Made by a program: the position numbers and the translations under genes. Shown piece by piece: positions 1-9,130 of a DNA stretch of 64,000 nt (positions within the stretch are counted from its first letter, which is position 1; every line of letters begins with the position of its first letter). Under the pieces are notes generated by a model. The model was not told the DNA's origin. It saw only the letters and a program-made list of their open reading frames with translations, and did no database searches. This stretch comes from Komagataella phaffii GS115 (taxonomy: Eukaryota; Ascomycota; Pichiomycetes; Pichiales; Pichiaceae), in contig NC_012966.1 in the NCBI RefSeq assembly GCF_000027005.1, positions 620,001 to 684,000 on the forward strand, given 5' to 3'.

Positions 1-21
1 AATTTAGGGTAGATCTTAACC

Positions 22-966
22 ATGTACAGAGAGTTTCGTCTTCCGAATGCAACTAGAGGACTGCATTTTGCCGGAGATGACAAGTCCAAGCCTTTAATTC
101 TTTTCATACCGGGAAATCCGGGGCTCATTGACTATTATCACGAGTTCTTGAAACGTTTAAGCCTGGCGGGATATGAAGTGTGTGGGACGGATCATCTTGG
201 ATATCATGAATCAGATTCCAAGATTTACACTCTTGAAGAACAGATTCAGCAAAAATTAGAGCTTCTGAAGGTCTTGAGCCTTGAAAGGAAGGGTTATTCC
301 ACACGGAAACTGATCCTGATTGGTCATTCAATGGGTTGTTGGTTACTACAAAGAATTTACATTGCAGTGATTCAAGATGAGACGTTATCCCAAAGTTACC
401 AAGTGGTCTTTAACGGACTTTTGACTCCCACAATAAATGATATCGGTTTGTCCAGAAAAGGGGTCCCCTTTACATGGGCGTATCAGAAGTCATTGATTCC
501 ATCAGCAGTGTGGGTACATGGGCACTTTGGGAGGGTGATGTCATGGTCTGGATTGTCTCGATACCTTAACCCATTAGTTCATAATGTCGTTTCATGGGTT
601 CTGAAGACTGAAGACTCTCATTGCATTGATAGCACAATTGATTTAACCACAAATAACCAGGTTTTGAACCAGACGTTGTCTATGGCGTACGAAGAAATGC
701 AACGAATCGACAGCGACTACGAGATCAACACCACATTTCTCAACACATGTCAAGATAAAGGGACAACTTGTTGGTTGTTTCATGTTGAAAATGATCCTTG
801 GTGTAGCTCATTAACACGGGATCAACTCACTGAATTTTGCAAACAATTCAACTTTATCAGTATAGACATTTTACCTGATTGTGCACATAGTTTCACATTG
901 AACCCGAACCACAGAAAAGAGGTGCTGTCGATGTTACAGAAACAGTTGGATCAATTGAGCTGTTAG
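22..966 (+). CDS. Lipid-droplet-associated hydrolase (LDAH family, YPR147C-like)
   Basis: This 314-residue alpha/beta-hydrolase belongs to the lipid-droplet hydrolase family, which acts on lipid esters at the droplet surface. Near the N-terminus it has the oxyanion-type segment FIPGNPGLIDYY, then the nucleophile elbow GHSMG at about residue 100. A late Asp (ENDPW) and the His in DCAHSF complete the likely Ser-Asp-His triad. There is no signal peptide. The ATG at 22 is the first in frame, because a TAG lies at 10-12, so the gene is complete although it begins close to the window edge. The match to yeast YPR147C and human LDAH is by motif and length. The substrate is not established from sequence. 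Confidence 0.85.
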   Translation: MYREFRLPNATRGLHFAGDDKSKPLILFIPGNPGLIDYYHEFLKRLSLAGYEVCGTDHLGYHESDSKIYTLEEQIQQKLELLKVLSLERKGYSTRKLILIGHSMGCWLLQRIYIAVIQDETLSQSYQVVFNGLLTPTINDIGLSRKGVPFTWAYQKSLIPSAVWVHGHFGRVMSWSGLSRYLNPLVHNVVSWVLKTEDSHCIDSTIDLTTNNQVLNQTLSMAYEEMQRIDSDYEINTTFLNTCQDKGTTCWLFHVENDPWCSSLTRDQLTEFCKQFNFISIDILPDCAHSFTLNPNHRKEVLSMLQKQLDQLSC

Positions 967-1194
967 AAAAGCACAATTCATTTAGGAAATCACATGGTAT
1001 CACCTTGTACCAGTTGTTAGCTAATGGATTTCAAGCAACACGCACCCTTCCAGCCGAAATAGTTGCCGGGGCCGAAGTTTTCGCACCATTACCTTCTAAA
1101 ACCTCCTTTCTCACCTTCTAATCCCCAACCTCCCCACGAACTTATTCTGCGCTGACAAACCTTAGTAAGCAAGAAGCAAGCAAAGGCATTTTCA

Positions 1195-2319
1195 ATGTTC
1201 AAACTCAATTCCAATATAATCTCTAAACAGCTACTTGTATCATCATCCAGAATGTATTCCAGTATCACAGCTCGAGCTCTCGTCTATGACACTTACGGAG
1301 AACCGAAAGATGTCATCAATGTCCATAAATACGAGGTACATGCTCCACAGGGAAACGAAATTGTGCTTCAAACGCTAGCAGCTCCGATTAACCCCTCTGA
1401 TATCAACCAAGTCCAAGGGGTTTACCCTTCTCGACCTGAATTGACCACTGAATTGGGCACCGAGAAACCCAGTGCTGTGGGTGGAAACGAAGGGCTTTTC
1501 AAAATTGTTGCTGTGGGAGACCAAGTGTCAAATTTTCAGATTGGAGACTGGTGCATTCCCAAGGGAGTGAACTACGGTACCTGGAGAACACATCTTTTAA
1601 GTACTCAGGATAAGTTCCAAAAGCTAGACAATTCTGCATTGACCAAGACTCAAGCTGCTACCATTGCTGTCAATCCTTGCACTGCCTATCAAATGTTGAC
1701 AATGTATGCAGATCTGAAGAAAGGAGACTGGTTTATTCAAAACGGTGGTAATTCACAAGTCGGCCAATATGCCATTCAAATTGGTAAAGCTTTAGGATTG
1801 CAGTCGATTTCGATCGTAAGGGACCGTCCAGATATTGACGAACTTAAGCAACAATTGTACGATCTGGGCGCCACCAAAGTCATCACTGAAAAAGAGAACG
1901 CTGCTAGAGAATTTGGAAAAACAGTCAAAGAGTGGACGGGTGGTAAGCCAATCCGTTTAGGTCTTAATTGTGTTGGTGGTGAAAACTTGACTAACATGGC
2001 CCGTAAGCTGGGTCAGGATGCTGTATTATTGACCTACGGTGGAATGTCCATGAAACCTGTCACTTTGCCAACCACTCTGTTTATTTTCAAGAACCTTACG
2101 GCTAAGGGATTCTGGATCACGGAGAACGGTAAGGGAGATCCTATTTTGAAGGAGAAAACAGTCGAGGCAGTATTGGACTTGTACTCGAAAGGGCTACTAA
2201 AAGAAGTTCCTGTTAACCAGTTCAAATTGGATCTTGAGTCTTTGACTGACGAGAAGTACTTGGAAACTTTCCACAGTGCACTACAGAGCCATGGTAAGAG
2301 TCTTATTGTATACGAGTGA
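1195..2319 (+). CDS. ETR1: Mitochondrial 2-enoyl thioester reductase
   Basis: This is the NADPH-dependent trans-2-enoyl-ACP/CoA reductase of mitochondrial type II fatty acid synthesis, the pathway that supplies octanoate for lipoate. It has 374 residues, the usual length for Etr1/MECR. The N-terminus (MFKLNSNIISKQLL, rich in Ser and basic residues) looks like a mitochondrial presequence. The medium-chain reductase signature follows: APINPSDINQVQGVYPSRP contains the conserved Tyr near residue 81. The Rossmann segment is WFIQNGGNSQVGQYAIQIGK, and the NADPH-side motif is GLNCVGG. Start is the first in-frame ATG. It lies 93 bases upstream of MZM1 on the same strand, and both products are mitochondrial. 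Confidence 0.93.
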   Translation: MFKLNSNIISKQLLVSSSRMYSSITARALVYDTYGEPKDVINVHKYEVHAPQGNEIVLQTLAAPINPSDINQVQGVYPSRPELTTELGTEKPSAVGGNEGLFKIVAVGDQVSNFQIGDWCIPKGVNYGTWRTHLLSTQDKFQKLDNSALTKTQAATIAVNPCTAYQMLTMYADLKKGDWFIQNGGNSQVGQYAIQIGKALGLQSISIVRDRPDIDELKQQLYDLGATKVITEKENAAREFGKTVKEWTGGKPIRLGLNCVGGENLTNMARKLGQDAVLLTYGGMSMKPVTLPTTLFIFKNLTAKGFWITENGKGDPILKEKTVEAVLDLYSKGLLKEVPVNQFKLDLESLTDEKYLETFHSALQSHGKSLIVYE

Positions 2320-2413
2320 TTGTAGTTAATCGCGACAGAAATGTACTTAGTCAGCTATCAATTTAGAACCCAGATTTTTTCTCTTAAGTAATCCCTTGCT
2401 TTCGTGTGATTCA

Positions 2414-2782
2414 ATGTCGCAAGCCTCCAGAGCCTTGAAGGCTTATAGAAACGCCTTGAGAGCGACATCGGTTGCATTCAAGAATGATGTGGCCACACTC
2501 GACGCTGCCCGCAACGAAATTCGTACTCATATGAAAAGTCAGGAAGACCCAAAGGGCACCAACCGTTCCATCGATGAAAGACTAAAGTTATTGGACGAAG
2601 TCACAGTTTTTCTCCGACACAACATTGTACAAGGTCGCAAGGTGGACGAGGGCAAGTATCGGCTGAATATTCACAAGGATACGGAATTGGGTGACAATGA
2701 TGACATTAAAAAGAAAAAGGATGGTCTTTCAAATGGAGGATTCACTGGATGTTGTGGAGGCAGCGGAGCTAAAACAACATGA
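2414..2782 (+). CDS. MZM1: Complex III assembly factor Mzm1 (LYR family)
   Basis: This small matrix chaperone stabilises the Rieske iron-sulfur protein before it is inserted into the bc1 complex. I start it at the ATG at 2414 (MSQASRALKAYRN); the frame is open to a TTG at 2396, but the ATG gives 122 residues, close to the 123 of yeast Mzm1. The LYR-type motif is ALKAYRNALRATSVAF at residues 7-22, with AYR in place of LYR, followed by helical segments and the conserved FLRHNIVQG. The tail is basic (KKKK) and ends in Gly/Cys-rich GGFTGCCGGSGAKTT. That tail is unusual for the family and may be lineage-specific. Confidence 0.88.
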   Translation: MSQASRALKAYRNALRATSVAFKNDVATLDAARNEIRTHMKSQEDPKGTNRSIDERLKLLDEVTVFLRHNIVQGRKVDEGKYRLNIHKDTELGDNDDIKKKKDGLSNGGFTGCCGGSGAKTT

Positions 2783-2977
2783 GTTGAAGGAGTTTAGTCC
2801 TAAAAGCTGGGCTATTTAGGTTTTGGGAGTTGACCGTGTTGTATATAGGTCATTTATGACAGTTCATAGGTCTTGACAATTATAAATTATAAACTTTTAA
2901 TTATAATATAATAATTCAAACAGTATTTTTCTTTAACATAAGTTATTTGCGAATTACTCATCCTAATTCATTTTCTT
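2783..2977. other. AT-rich intergenic region before TPT1
   Basis: These 195 bases separate MZM1 from TPT1. Positions 2878-2940 are almost pure A and T (for example ATAAATTATAAACTTTTAA), which suits a nucleosome-poor promoter for TPT1 and the 3' end of MZM1. No ORF or RNA gene is visible. An origin function cannot be judged from composition alone. Confidence 0.5.
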
Positions 2978-3604
2978 ATGAGTAGGGATATCGTTATTTC
3001 AAAGGCATTGTCATGGCTATTACGTCATGGGGCACAATCAGAGAAGCTAACTATTGATAAAGATGGGTTTGTCCCCTTAGAAGAAGTGCTCAACCACAGA
3101 CGAATTAAGGGTACCCGGGCGTCCTTCGAAGACGTCCAAAGAATAGTGGATAACAACGATAAGAAGAGATTTACTTTACAGAAAAGAGACGATAGGTGGT
3201 TCATTTGCGCCAATCAAGGGCATTCAATTGCGAATGTCAACGGTCATGATTTAAAACTTCTCTCTACTAGGGAAGATCTACCTAAAGAAATAATTCATGG
3301 AACTTACCTAAGCAAGATTCCTCAAATCATTGCATCTGGAGGTTTATCCAAAATGACCAGAAATCATGTTCATTTTGCTTCAGGGCTGCCCAAAGTCGAC
3401 TCTGACGTAATTTCTGGAATGAGAAATGGATGCAGTGCACTGATCTACTTGGATATTGACAAAATTTTGGGGCAGCAAGAGATCAAATTTTACATCAGTA
3501 AAAACAAAGTCATATTATCTCCAGGGAACAAGGACGGCATTGTGCCAACATCCTTATTCCTCAAAGTAGTGAAACGTAGTGACAACTCACCTATCGCGAT
3601 ATGA
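2978..3604 (+). CDS. TPT1: tRNA 2'-phosphotransferase
   Basis: Tpt1 removes the splice-junction 2'-phosphate from tRNA using NAD+, the last step of tRNA splicing. The 208-residue protein has the winged-helix front part (SKALSWLLRHG, residues 8-18, with the conserved Arg-His pair) and DGFVPLEEVL. The NAD-binding part contains IHGTYLSKIPQIIASGGL, RNHVHFASG and a Tyr-rich strand (ALIYLDIDK). Length and domain order are typical. The gene converges on CLA4, with only five bases between the two stop codons, so their 3' UTRs must overlap. The start ATG is preceded by an AT-rich promoter. Confidence 0.93.
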   Translation: MSRDIVISKALSWLLRHGAQSEKLTIDKDGFVPLEEVLNHRRIKGTRASFEDVQRIVDNNDKKRFTLQKRDDRWFICANQGHSIANVNGHDLKLLSTREDLPKEIIHGTYLSKIPQIIASGGLSKMTRNHVHFASGLPKVDSDVISGMRNGCSALIYLDIDKILGQQEIKFYISKNKVILSPGNKDGIVPTSLFLKVVKRSDNSPIAI

Positions 3605-3609
3605 TTGCA

Positions 3610-5871
3610 TCATTCAACGGGTTCGCTTTTCCATTCAAGCAGACATGCCAGATCCCTTACTGGTGCTGCGGATTGCAAAAATGAATGCTTTAACAGTTCA
3701 TCAGTAGTCGCTCTGTACCGGACATCCACACATAGACAAATGCTCAAAAACTTTTTCAAGTAAATAGATACACCGGATGAATTTTTGAGCTTTGGTGTTC
3801 CATTTGTAGCAATTAAATACAGAGCTTTTAATGGTTCTTCATTCATATATGGTGGTTCTCCTTCGATCATTTCAATGGCCATAATACCCAATGACCATAC
3901 ATCCACCTTCTCATCGTACTCCTTTTGTTTCACCACCTCAGGAGCCATCCAATATGGTGTACCAACCATGGTCGCTCTCTTGGTCTTTTGATCAGTTAAT
4001 TTGGCACAAAATCCAAAGTCAGTCAATTTCACATTGCCCTGGCTGTCCAGCAGCACATTATCTGACTTTATATCCCTATGAATAATATGCTTTCGGTGTA
4101 AGAACTGCAACCCTTTCACAGTTTCCAAACAAATTGTGGCAATCTGAGACTCTTTCAAAGAATTGTTATTCTCAATAATGTCTGTGAGTGAACCTCCTTC
4201 CATGTATTCCATGACTACCCACAACTCGTAAGAATTGCGCAAGTATGCTTCCAAAAAGTTGACAATGTTCTTATGTCTAGAGTCCTTCATCACCAAGATC
4301 TCATTTACAATCAACTCTTTACGGGCTTGCTTTTGTAAATCAATCTGCTTGATAGCCACGTTGGAGTTTGTTCTCTTGGATTTTGCTAAATAAACAGAAC
4401 CACTAGCCCCTTGGCCAGCTTTCTCAATCATCTGGAAGTAAGGCACAGGATCCGTGTCATGAACAACAACGCTACGAAGCTTAGACATTATTTGTGCTTC
4501 CGTCATTGTAGAAATACGTTTCTCCGATTTTCGTAGAGGTGACAACTTCTGTGCCGTTACGGCTGCCGCCACTGACATTGGATTATTCGTTGGAGCTTTA
4601 GGCACCTGCTGAGTTTTTTGAGGCACATAGTGTTGTGGCTGCTGCGGTTTCTGAGTTCTGATATCATTTGAAGCAACAGGAGGCTTTGGTGCCTGTCTCT
4701 GGTGCTCAGCCTTCGGTGGGGAGACACGGCGAGCAACAGGTGAAATATGAAGGGGAGAAACACCTCCAGGGGAGACTCCAGGAGATGGAGAAGAGGCATA
4801 TGGGTTGCTTTCCTGATAGTATCTTTGCTGTTCAAACGACAGTTTAGCCTTTGGCTTCTGCTGATAGTTCTCGTCTGTCCTCAGTTGAAGTTTTGGTTTA
4901 GGAGATACACCATTTGGTTGACCTGTTTTCTGGTCTGTGAATGGTGACCTGGTGGGAGGAGGAGGAGCTCTTCTTATGGGGACTAAATTTTCAGATTCTT
5001 TTCCTTTAGGTCTATATGGGAGAACCTTAGGGGGGATGTTTGAATCTGCTGGACTATGGGGATTTAATACAGGAAGGGGAACAACTGGGGGAGGAGTAGA
5101 TGAGTTGAGATGCAGACCCGAGCTGGAGGGTGGTTTTGTCCATTTCAAGAGGTTTTCATTGAATATTTTGTCCTTTTCATCCTGAGTGTTTTGATCGCTA
5201 GTGATATCTGAGTAAAAATTAAGGACATCAATAACGGCGCTGGGATTCTCGTTCCAGTCCTCATTAGTGATATGAGAGTGTTCCAACAGGCTTTTCCACT
5301 CGTTAGGAAGACCTGTATATTTCCCACTAGTAGGATCGAACCCGACATGAGTTTTATGTGTGAAATTGGTAGGTTTGGAGACAGGAGTACCACCTCCCGA
5401 GTTTATTGGGCATTTGGCCATAATGACATCTATCCAATCATAAAGCTCTTGGTCTGTTTTGAATGACACGTATAGATGCTTATCATTGGAGTTGCTAATT
5501 TCAAAACAATGAGAACGAATTTGGTTTCTTACCAAGTTTGCAACGTTCAAGTAAGGGATGCTATAGGACAACTCGTCTTGCCGTTTATTCTCACTCTTAT
5601 AAAAGTCTAATGAGGATTCTCCAAGAAACATAAGTCGCTTGGACCATCTGAAGGACATTAAGGAGTCACCTTCCTTGATGTTAACCCATGTTTGGCGCCT
5701 TTTCAAGTCGATTTTGGTGTGATAATACGGATAGTTTGAATTTGCGGAGCCTTCAGAAGAATTACTTCCACTCTTAAGGTGGGCATGATAATCCTGTGCT
5801 GGTGCTGGAGGAGCTCTTCCTGGATTAGAGAAAGCATCTGAAGGGAAGTACTCTGTAGCGGAGAAAGACAT
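3610..5871 (-). CDS. CLA4: PAK-family protein kinase with PH and CRIB domains (Cla4-like)
   Basis: This Cdc42 effector kinase acts in septin assembly, budding and polarity. The 753 residues hold a PH domain at about 55-160 (RRQTWVNIKEGDSLM through LYDWIDVIM). A CRIB box follows at about 172-200 (THVGFDPTSGKYTGLPNEW), then a long Pro/Ser-rich linker with PPPP and SPxR motifs. The kinase domain spans about 478-738. It shows the Gly loop GQGASGSVYLAK, VAIKQ lysine, HRDIKSDNVLL, DFGFCAKL and GTPYWMAPEV. The PH domain marks it as Cla4/Skm1 type rather than Ste20. Start is the ATG complementary to 5869-5871. It diverges from ARO10 across nearly 1 kb. Confidence 0.94.
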   Translation of the reverse strand: MSFSATEYFPSDAFSNPGRAPPAPAQDYHAHLKSGSNSSEGSANSNYPYYHTKIDLKRRQTWVNIKEGDSLMSFRWSKRLMFLGESSLDFYKSENKRQDELSYSIPYLNVANLVRNQIRSHCFEISNSNDKHLYVSFKTDQELYDWIDVIMAKCPINSGGGTPVSKPTNFTHKTHVGFDPTSGKYTGLPNEWKSLLEHSHITNEDWNENPSAVIDVLNFYSDITSDQNTQDEKDKIFNENLLKWTKPPSSSGLHLNSSTPPPVVPLPVLNPHSPADSNIPPKVLPYRPKGKESENLVPIRRAPPPPTRSPFTDQKTGQPNGVSPKPKLQLRTDENYQQKPKAKLSFEQQRYYQESNPYASSPSPGVSPGGVSPLHISPVARRVSPPKAEHQRQAPKPPVASNDIRTQKPQQPQHYVPQKTQQVPKAPTNNPMSVAAAVTAQKLSPLRKSEKRISTMTEAQIMSKLRSVVVHDTDPVPYFQMIEKAGQGASGSVYLAKSKRTNSNVAIKQIDLQKQARKELIVNEILVMKDSRHKNIVNFLEAYLRNSYELWVVMEYMEGGSLTDIIENNNSLKESQIATICLETVKGLQFLHRKHIIHRDIKSDNVLLDSQGNVKLTDFGFCAKLTDQKTKRATMVGTPYWMAPEVVKQKEYDEKVDVWSLGIMAIEMIEGEPPYMNEEPLKALYLIATNGTPKLKNSSGVSIYLKKFLSICLCVDVRYRATTDELLKHSFLQSAAPVRDLACLLEWKSEPVE

Positions 5872-6671
5872 ATGGACTTTTGTGTTTTATTTTTCTGACG
5901 CTATTAGTTTCTTTGCAGTAAGAAGTCAGCACTGTTGTTTCAAACTTCAGCTTTTCAAATGGGGAGAATGAAGGGGGGGATATGGAAAAGAAGGCAGGTT
6001 GTGAAGGATAAAGCAGCAGAACTCACAGTATACTCTCAATTCTAGAAATCAGATAAAACTTCAAACTGAAACGTGTAGCTCTCCGACTTTACGTGCAAGG
6101 AAGAGATGAGGGTAATAAATTTAAAATCGGAGTTGTTGACGTCTTTAACCCAATCGGGCTCGATACACTATCTGGAAACGCGGTTTAGCCTGATACTCGT
6201 GTGGTGGAAGGGGTTATTTTAATTTTGCAGGACTAATCCCAATGCGGAAATTTCACCTAGACTGCGTTTGTTTCACCGAAAACAACCTTGATTTGAAATT
6301 TGAAAGGTTGTGGAGTTCGAAGGAGTTGCCTTGCATGAAATAAATTGGAAGCATAGTTGCAGCCCAATAGGGATGTTTGATGATACAGACATCAATGGTT
6401 TGCAAACTTATATGACTAGATGTTGGATGGCCTGTATATGGTGCCTCTACTTTTTGCTTACTAGACTAAGTTAGTGGGTTGGTTAGAGTGTACATGGTGT
6501 CAGAACGATCTATCAGTTTACAGCAGACACTAAGTAAGGGCTAAGGAGCGTTTACCTAAGGCGTCAAAGAACGGAAGGTTATTCTAGGAAGGATCTGTGT
6601 CCTGTCTAAGCTTTAGATTACACACGGATATCTATTATGTGCAAGAAGTTTCCGCCATAAACCTCGAATAA

Positions 6672-6712
6672 CCGAATAACCGCTCATATCCGAAAGTAAC
6701 CGCACATTTCCG
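6672..6712 (+). promoter_or_regulatory. Phased CCG array, candidate Aro80-type binding sites
   Basis: CCG triplets start at 6672, 6680, 6690, 6700 and 6710. The last four are exactly 10 bp apart, giving three successive CCG-N7-CCG units; another CCG lies at 6652. The S. cerevisiae zinc-cluster activator Aro80 binds direct CCG repeats with 7-base spacing upstream of ARO9 and ARO10. The spacing matches; the intervening bases match that consensus only in part. The array ends 130 bp before the ARO10 ATG. Confidence 0.55.
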
Positions 6713-6790
6713 CTATGGGGGGAGAACATTCACCTAGCTTATCCGTAACAAGATCATGAGGCATTAGCAAAATCTTCATGTGTACTGTGG

Positions 6791-6798
6791 TATATATA
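6791..6798 (+). promoter_or_regulatory. TATA box of ARO10
   Basis: The sequence TATATATA lies 45 bp before the ARO10 ATG at 6843. Its position implies a short leader. It also argues against starting the protein at the GTG at 6780, which lies upstream of the TATA box. Confidence 0.6.
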
Positions 6799-6842
6799 GA
6801 CCTGTATTATCCTTCCGTAAAGTCATTCAAACCAATTTCAAG

Positions 6843-8651
6843 ATGGCCCCAGTTAAACAAGACTTTAACATAGACGTTCAAACAATCGAGAACACTGACA
6901 TCTCTTTGTCTGAATACATATATCTTAGGATAGCCCAATTGGGTGTCAAGTCGATCTTTGGTGTCCCAGGTGACTTCAACCTGAATCTTGTGGATGAACT
7001 AGACAAAGTTCCCCAATTGAAATGGATAGGATGTTGTAATGAGCTAAATGCCACTTATGCTGCTGACGGCTATGCAAAAGCATCAGGAACGATAGGCGTT
7101 GTGGTCACTACTTATGGTGTGGGTGAGCTAAGCGCCATCAACGGTATAGCAGGAGCATTCGCCGAATATGCTCCTGTTCTTCACATTGTAGGCACCTCCG
7201 CTATGGCAACAAAACGACTTGAACATGTGCACAACATTCATCATCTTGCAGGGTCTAAGAATTTCTTGGATAGACCAGACCATTATATATACGAAAAAAT
7301 GGTTGATGACATCTGCATTGTCAAAGAGTCTTTAAGCGAGATCGAAAATGCCTGTGGCCAGATAGATAATGCCATCGTACAGACTTATCTGCTTTCCAGA
7401 CCAGGATACCTATTTTTACCTAGAAATATGGCCACTATGAAAGTTCCAAGAGAAAGGCTATTCAACCAACCATTAGCCTTGGAAAGAGTTGATCTTCACC
7501 CCGGTGAAACGCTACAAGTTGTTGAGAAGATCTTGGAAAAGTTCTATCATGCAAAAGAACCGGCCTTGATTGTGGATTATTTAACCAGACCCTTTAGAAT
7601 GATGGAAAACTGCTCCAAGTTGATCGGTGCTTTGGAGAATAAAGTCAACATTTTCAGCAGACCAATGTCCAAAGGCTTTGTCGATGAGAGCCACCCAAGA
7701 TATATTGGCTGTTATATTGGAAAACAATCCAAGCACCCAAGTACTAGTGATATTCTAGAAAAAAAGAGCGATTTCATTCTGAGTGTGGGAACGTTTGATG
7801 TTGAAACGAATAACGGAGGCTTCACATCCAAGCTTCCCCAAGAACATTTGGTGGAATTGAACCCTCATTTTACTCGTGTTGGAACTCAATGCTTTTCAAA
7901 TGTTAACATGTGCCATGTCCTCCCACTCCTGGCAAGTAAGCTGAGAGGTGATTTGATCAGCATGGCCACAGTTCATCCAAATGATTTCAGCCTCAGAAAG
8001 AAAGAAAAGGCACAGGATAAAATGAAGGCTCTCAACCAGAGCCATCTTGTAAAATCTACAGAGCTACTCCTAAATGCAAACGACACTTTGATAGTTGAAA
8101 CTTGCTCATTTATGTTTGCAGTTCCAGATATCGCGTTCCCTAACAATACACAATTTATCAGTCAGTCATTCTACAACTCCATAGGATACGCACTTCCCGC
8201 CACCTTGGGTGTCAGCATTGCAAAGCGTGATTTCAGAAAACCAGGAAAAGTCGTACTTATTCAAGGGGATGGCTCTGCTCAAATGACCATTCAAGAACTG
8301 GCTACCATGGTCAGACAAAAGGTCAAACCCACCATTTTACTCCTCAACAACGAAGGATACACAGTTGAACGAATGATTCTAGGTCCAACCAAAGAATATA
8401 ACGATATAGCTCCTAATTGGGATTGGACTGGAATGCTGAGAGCATTCGGCGATATACGTGGCCATTCCAAGAGCATCTCAATTGACACATGTGGTAGATT
8501 AGATAAGCTCGTTCAAACTCGAGAGTTTCAAGAACCTACACACCTAAATTTTGTGGAACTTATCTTGGGCAGAATGGACGCCCCGGAAAGGTTTGCCAAT
8601 ATGGTAAAAGAAATTGCTAACTTAGAGCACGCAAGTAAAAGTATTCATTAG
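6843..8651 (+). CDS. ARO10: Thiamine-diphosphate 2-oxo acid decarboxylase (Aro10-like phenylpyruvate decarboxylase)
   Basis: This enzyme decarboxylates aromatic and branched 2-oxo acids to aldehydes in the Ehrlich pathway, leading to fusel alcohols. The 602 residues show the pyruvate-decarboxylase fold: VPGDFNLNL, catalytic Glu67 in CCNELNATYAADGYA, and the His pair at 133-134 (HNIHHLAG). The ThDP/Mg motif starts at Gly475 (GDGSAQMT) and ends in LLNNEGYTVE near 502. Aro10-like divergence from Pdc1 is seen in long insertions and in the tail lacking the Pdc consensus. I chose the ATG at 6843 because the longer frame lacks an ATG and overlaps the TATA box. The upstream CCG array supports aromatic amino-acid control. 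A Pdc-type enzyme of other specificity is possible. Confidence 0.85.
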   Translation: MAPVKQDFNIDVQTIENTDISLSEYIYLRIAQLGVKSIFGVPGDFNLNLVDELDKVPQLKWIGCCNELNATYAADGYAKASGTIGVVVTTYGVGELSAINGIAGAFAEYAPVLHIVGTSAMATKRLEHVHNIHHLAGSKNFLDRPDHYIYEKMVDDICIVKESLSEIENACGQIDNAIVQTYLLSRPGYLFLPRNMATMKVPRERLFNQPLALERVDLHPGETLQVVEKILEKFYHAKEPALIVDYLTRPFRMMENCSKLIGALENKVNIFSRPMSKGFVDESHPRYIGCYIGKQSKHPSTSDILEKKSDFILSVGTFDVETNNGGFTSKLPQEHLVELNPHFTRVGTQCFSNVNMCHVLPLLASKLRGDLISMATVHPNDFSLRKKEKAQDKMKALNQSHLVKSTELLLNANDTLIVETCSFMFAVPDIAFPNNTQFISQSFYNSIGYALPATLGVSIAKRDFRKPGKVVLIQGDGSAQMTIQELATMVRQKVKPTILLLNNEGYTVERMILGPTKEYNDIAPNWDWTGMLRAFGDIRGHSKSISIDTCGRLDKLVQTREFQEPTHLNFVELILGRMDAPERFANMVKEIANLEHASKSIH

Positions 8652-9130
8652 TAATTAAAATAAGACTACAGATCACGTGCCGTAAAGGGTAAAACCTGGC
8701 CGAGGGCCAGCCTTATCATGGGTGTTTTTTATCTTGTCAAATGCGTATTATATTTGCTCCTCGCTCGCCCGTTTGGCTTCTCCTCTCTAATCTCCACGTG
8801 ACCCAAAACCTGACGTCTAATAGTACCCCACATTTGACCCCCTGATGTTGAGTTGAGTCATCCATCACAGAACCAACCAGCTAAGAGTTTGGCTTCCCGG
8901 AAAAATTTCCCGTCCACCGTCTCCGTCTCGTAAACTCTTCTTTAAAGGGTGGTGTTTATCGTCGATTGACTCAGTGATTAGCCTTTGCCCTTTTTCTCTC
9001 GATAGGGAAAAACCTCGCGACCAAAAAAAGCTATCGATCCCTCTTTCCTTAATCTCTCCTTTTTTTTTATTGATAGCCCCAGTGTTTACTAGCAAACTCT
9101 GACTATTTATAAACTTGAAACAGAAACACA
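8652..9130. promoter_or_regulatory. ARO10-ATG32 intergenic region
   Basis: This 479-bp region holds the 3' end of ARO10 and the promoter of ATG32. Two CACGTG E-boxes are visible, near 8674 (ATCACGTGCC) and 8795 (TCCACGTGAC), and the last 70 bases before ATG32 contain a T9 run. No ORF or RNA gene is supported. Confidence 0.5.

Larger units (their letters stand above)
5872..6842. promoter_or_regulatory. Divergent CLA4/ARO10 intergenic region
   Basis: This 971-bp stretch carries promoters for CLA4 (-) and ARO10 (+). No credible gene or tRNA is visible. The ARO10 side contains a CCG array at 6672-6712 and a TATA box at 6791-6798, listed separately. The CLA4 side has T-rich and A-rich tracts at about 5885-5900 and a G-rich block near 5970. 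The middle (about 6100-6640) shows nothing I can assign. Confidence 0.6.

Noticed and set aside
6480..6660. Possible tRNA or small RNA upstream of ARO10
   Set aside because: No A-box/B-box pair or cloverleaf can be drawn by eye; it reads as promoter.
6780..6842. Longer N-terminus for ARO10 from a GTG
   Set aside because: No ATG is in frame and the extension overlaps the TATA box; family proteins fit the ATG at 6843.
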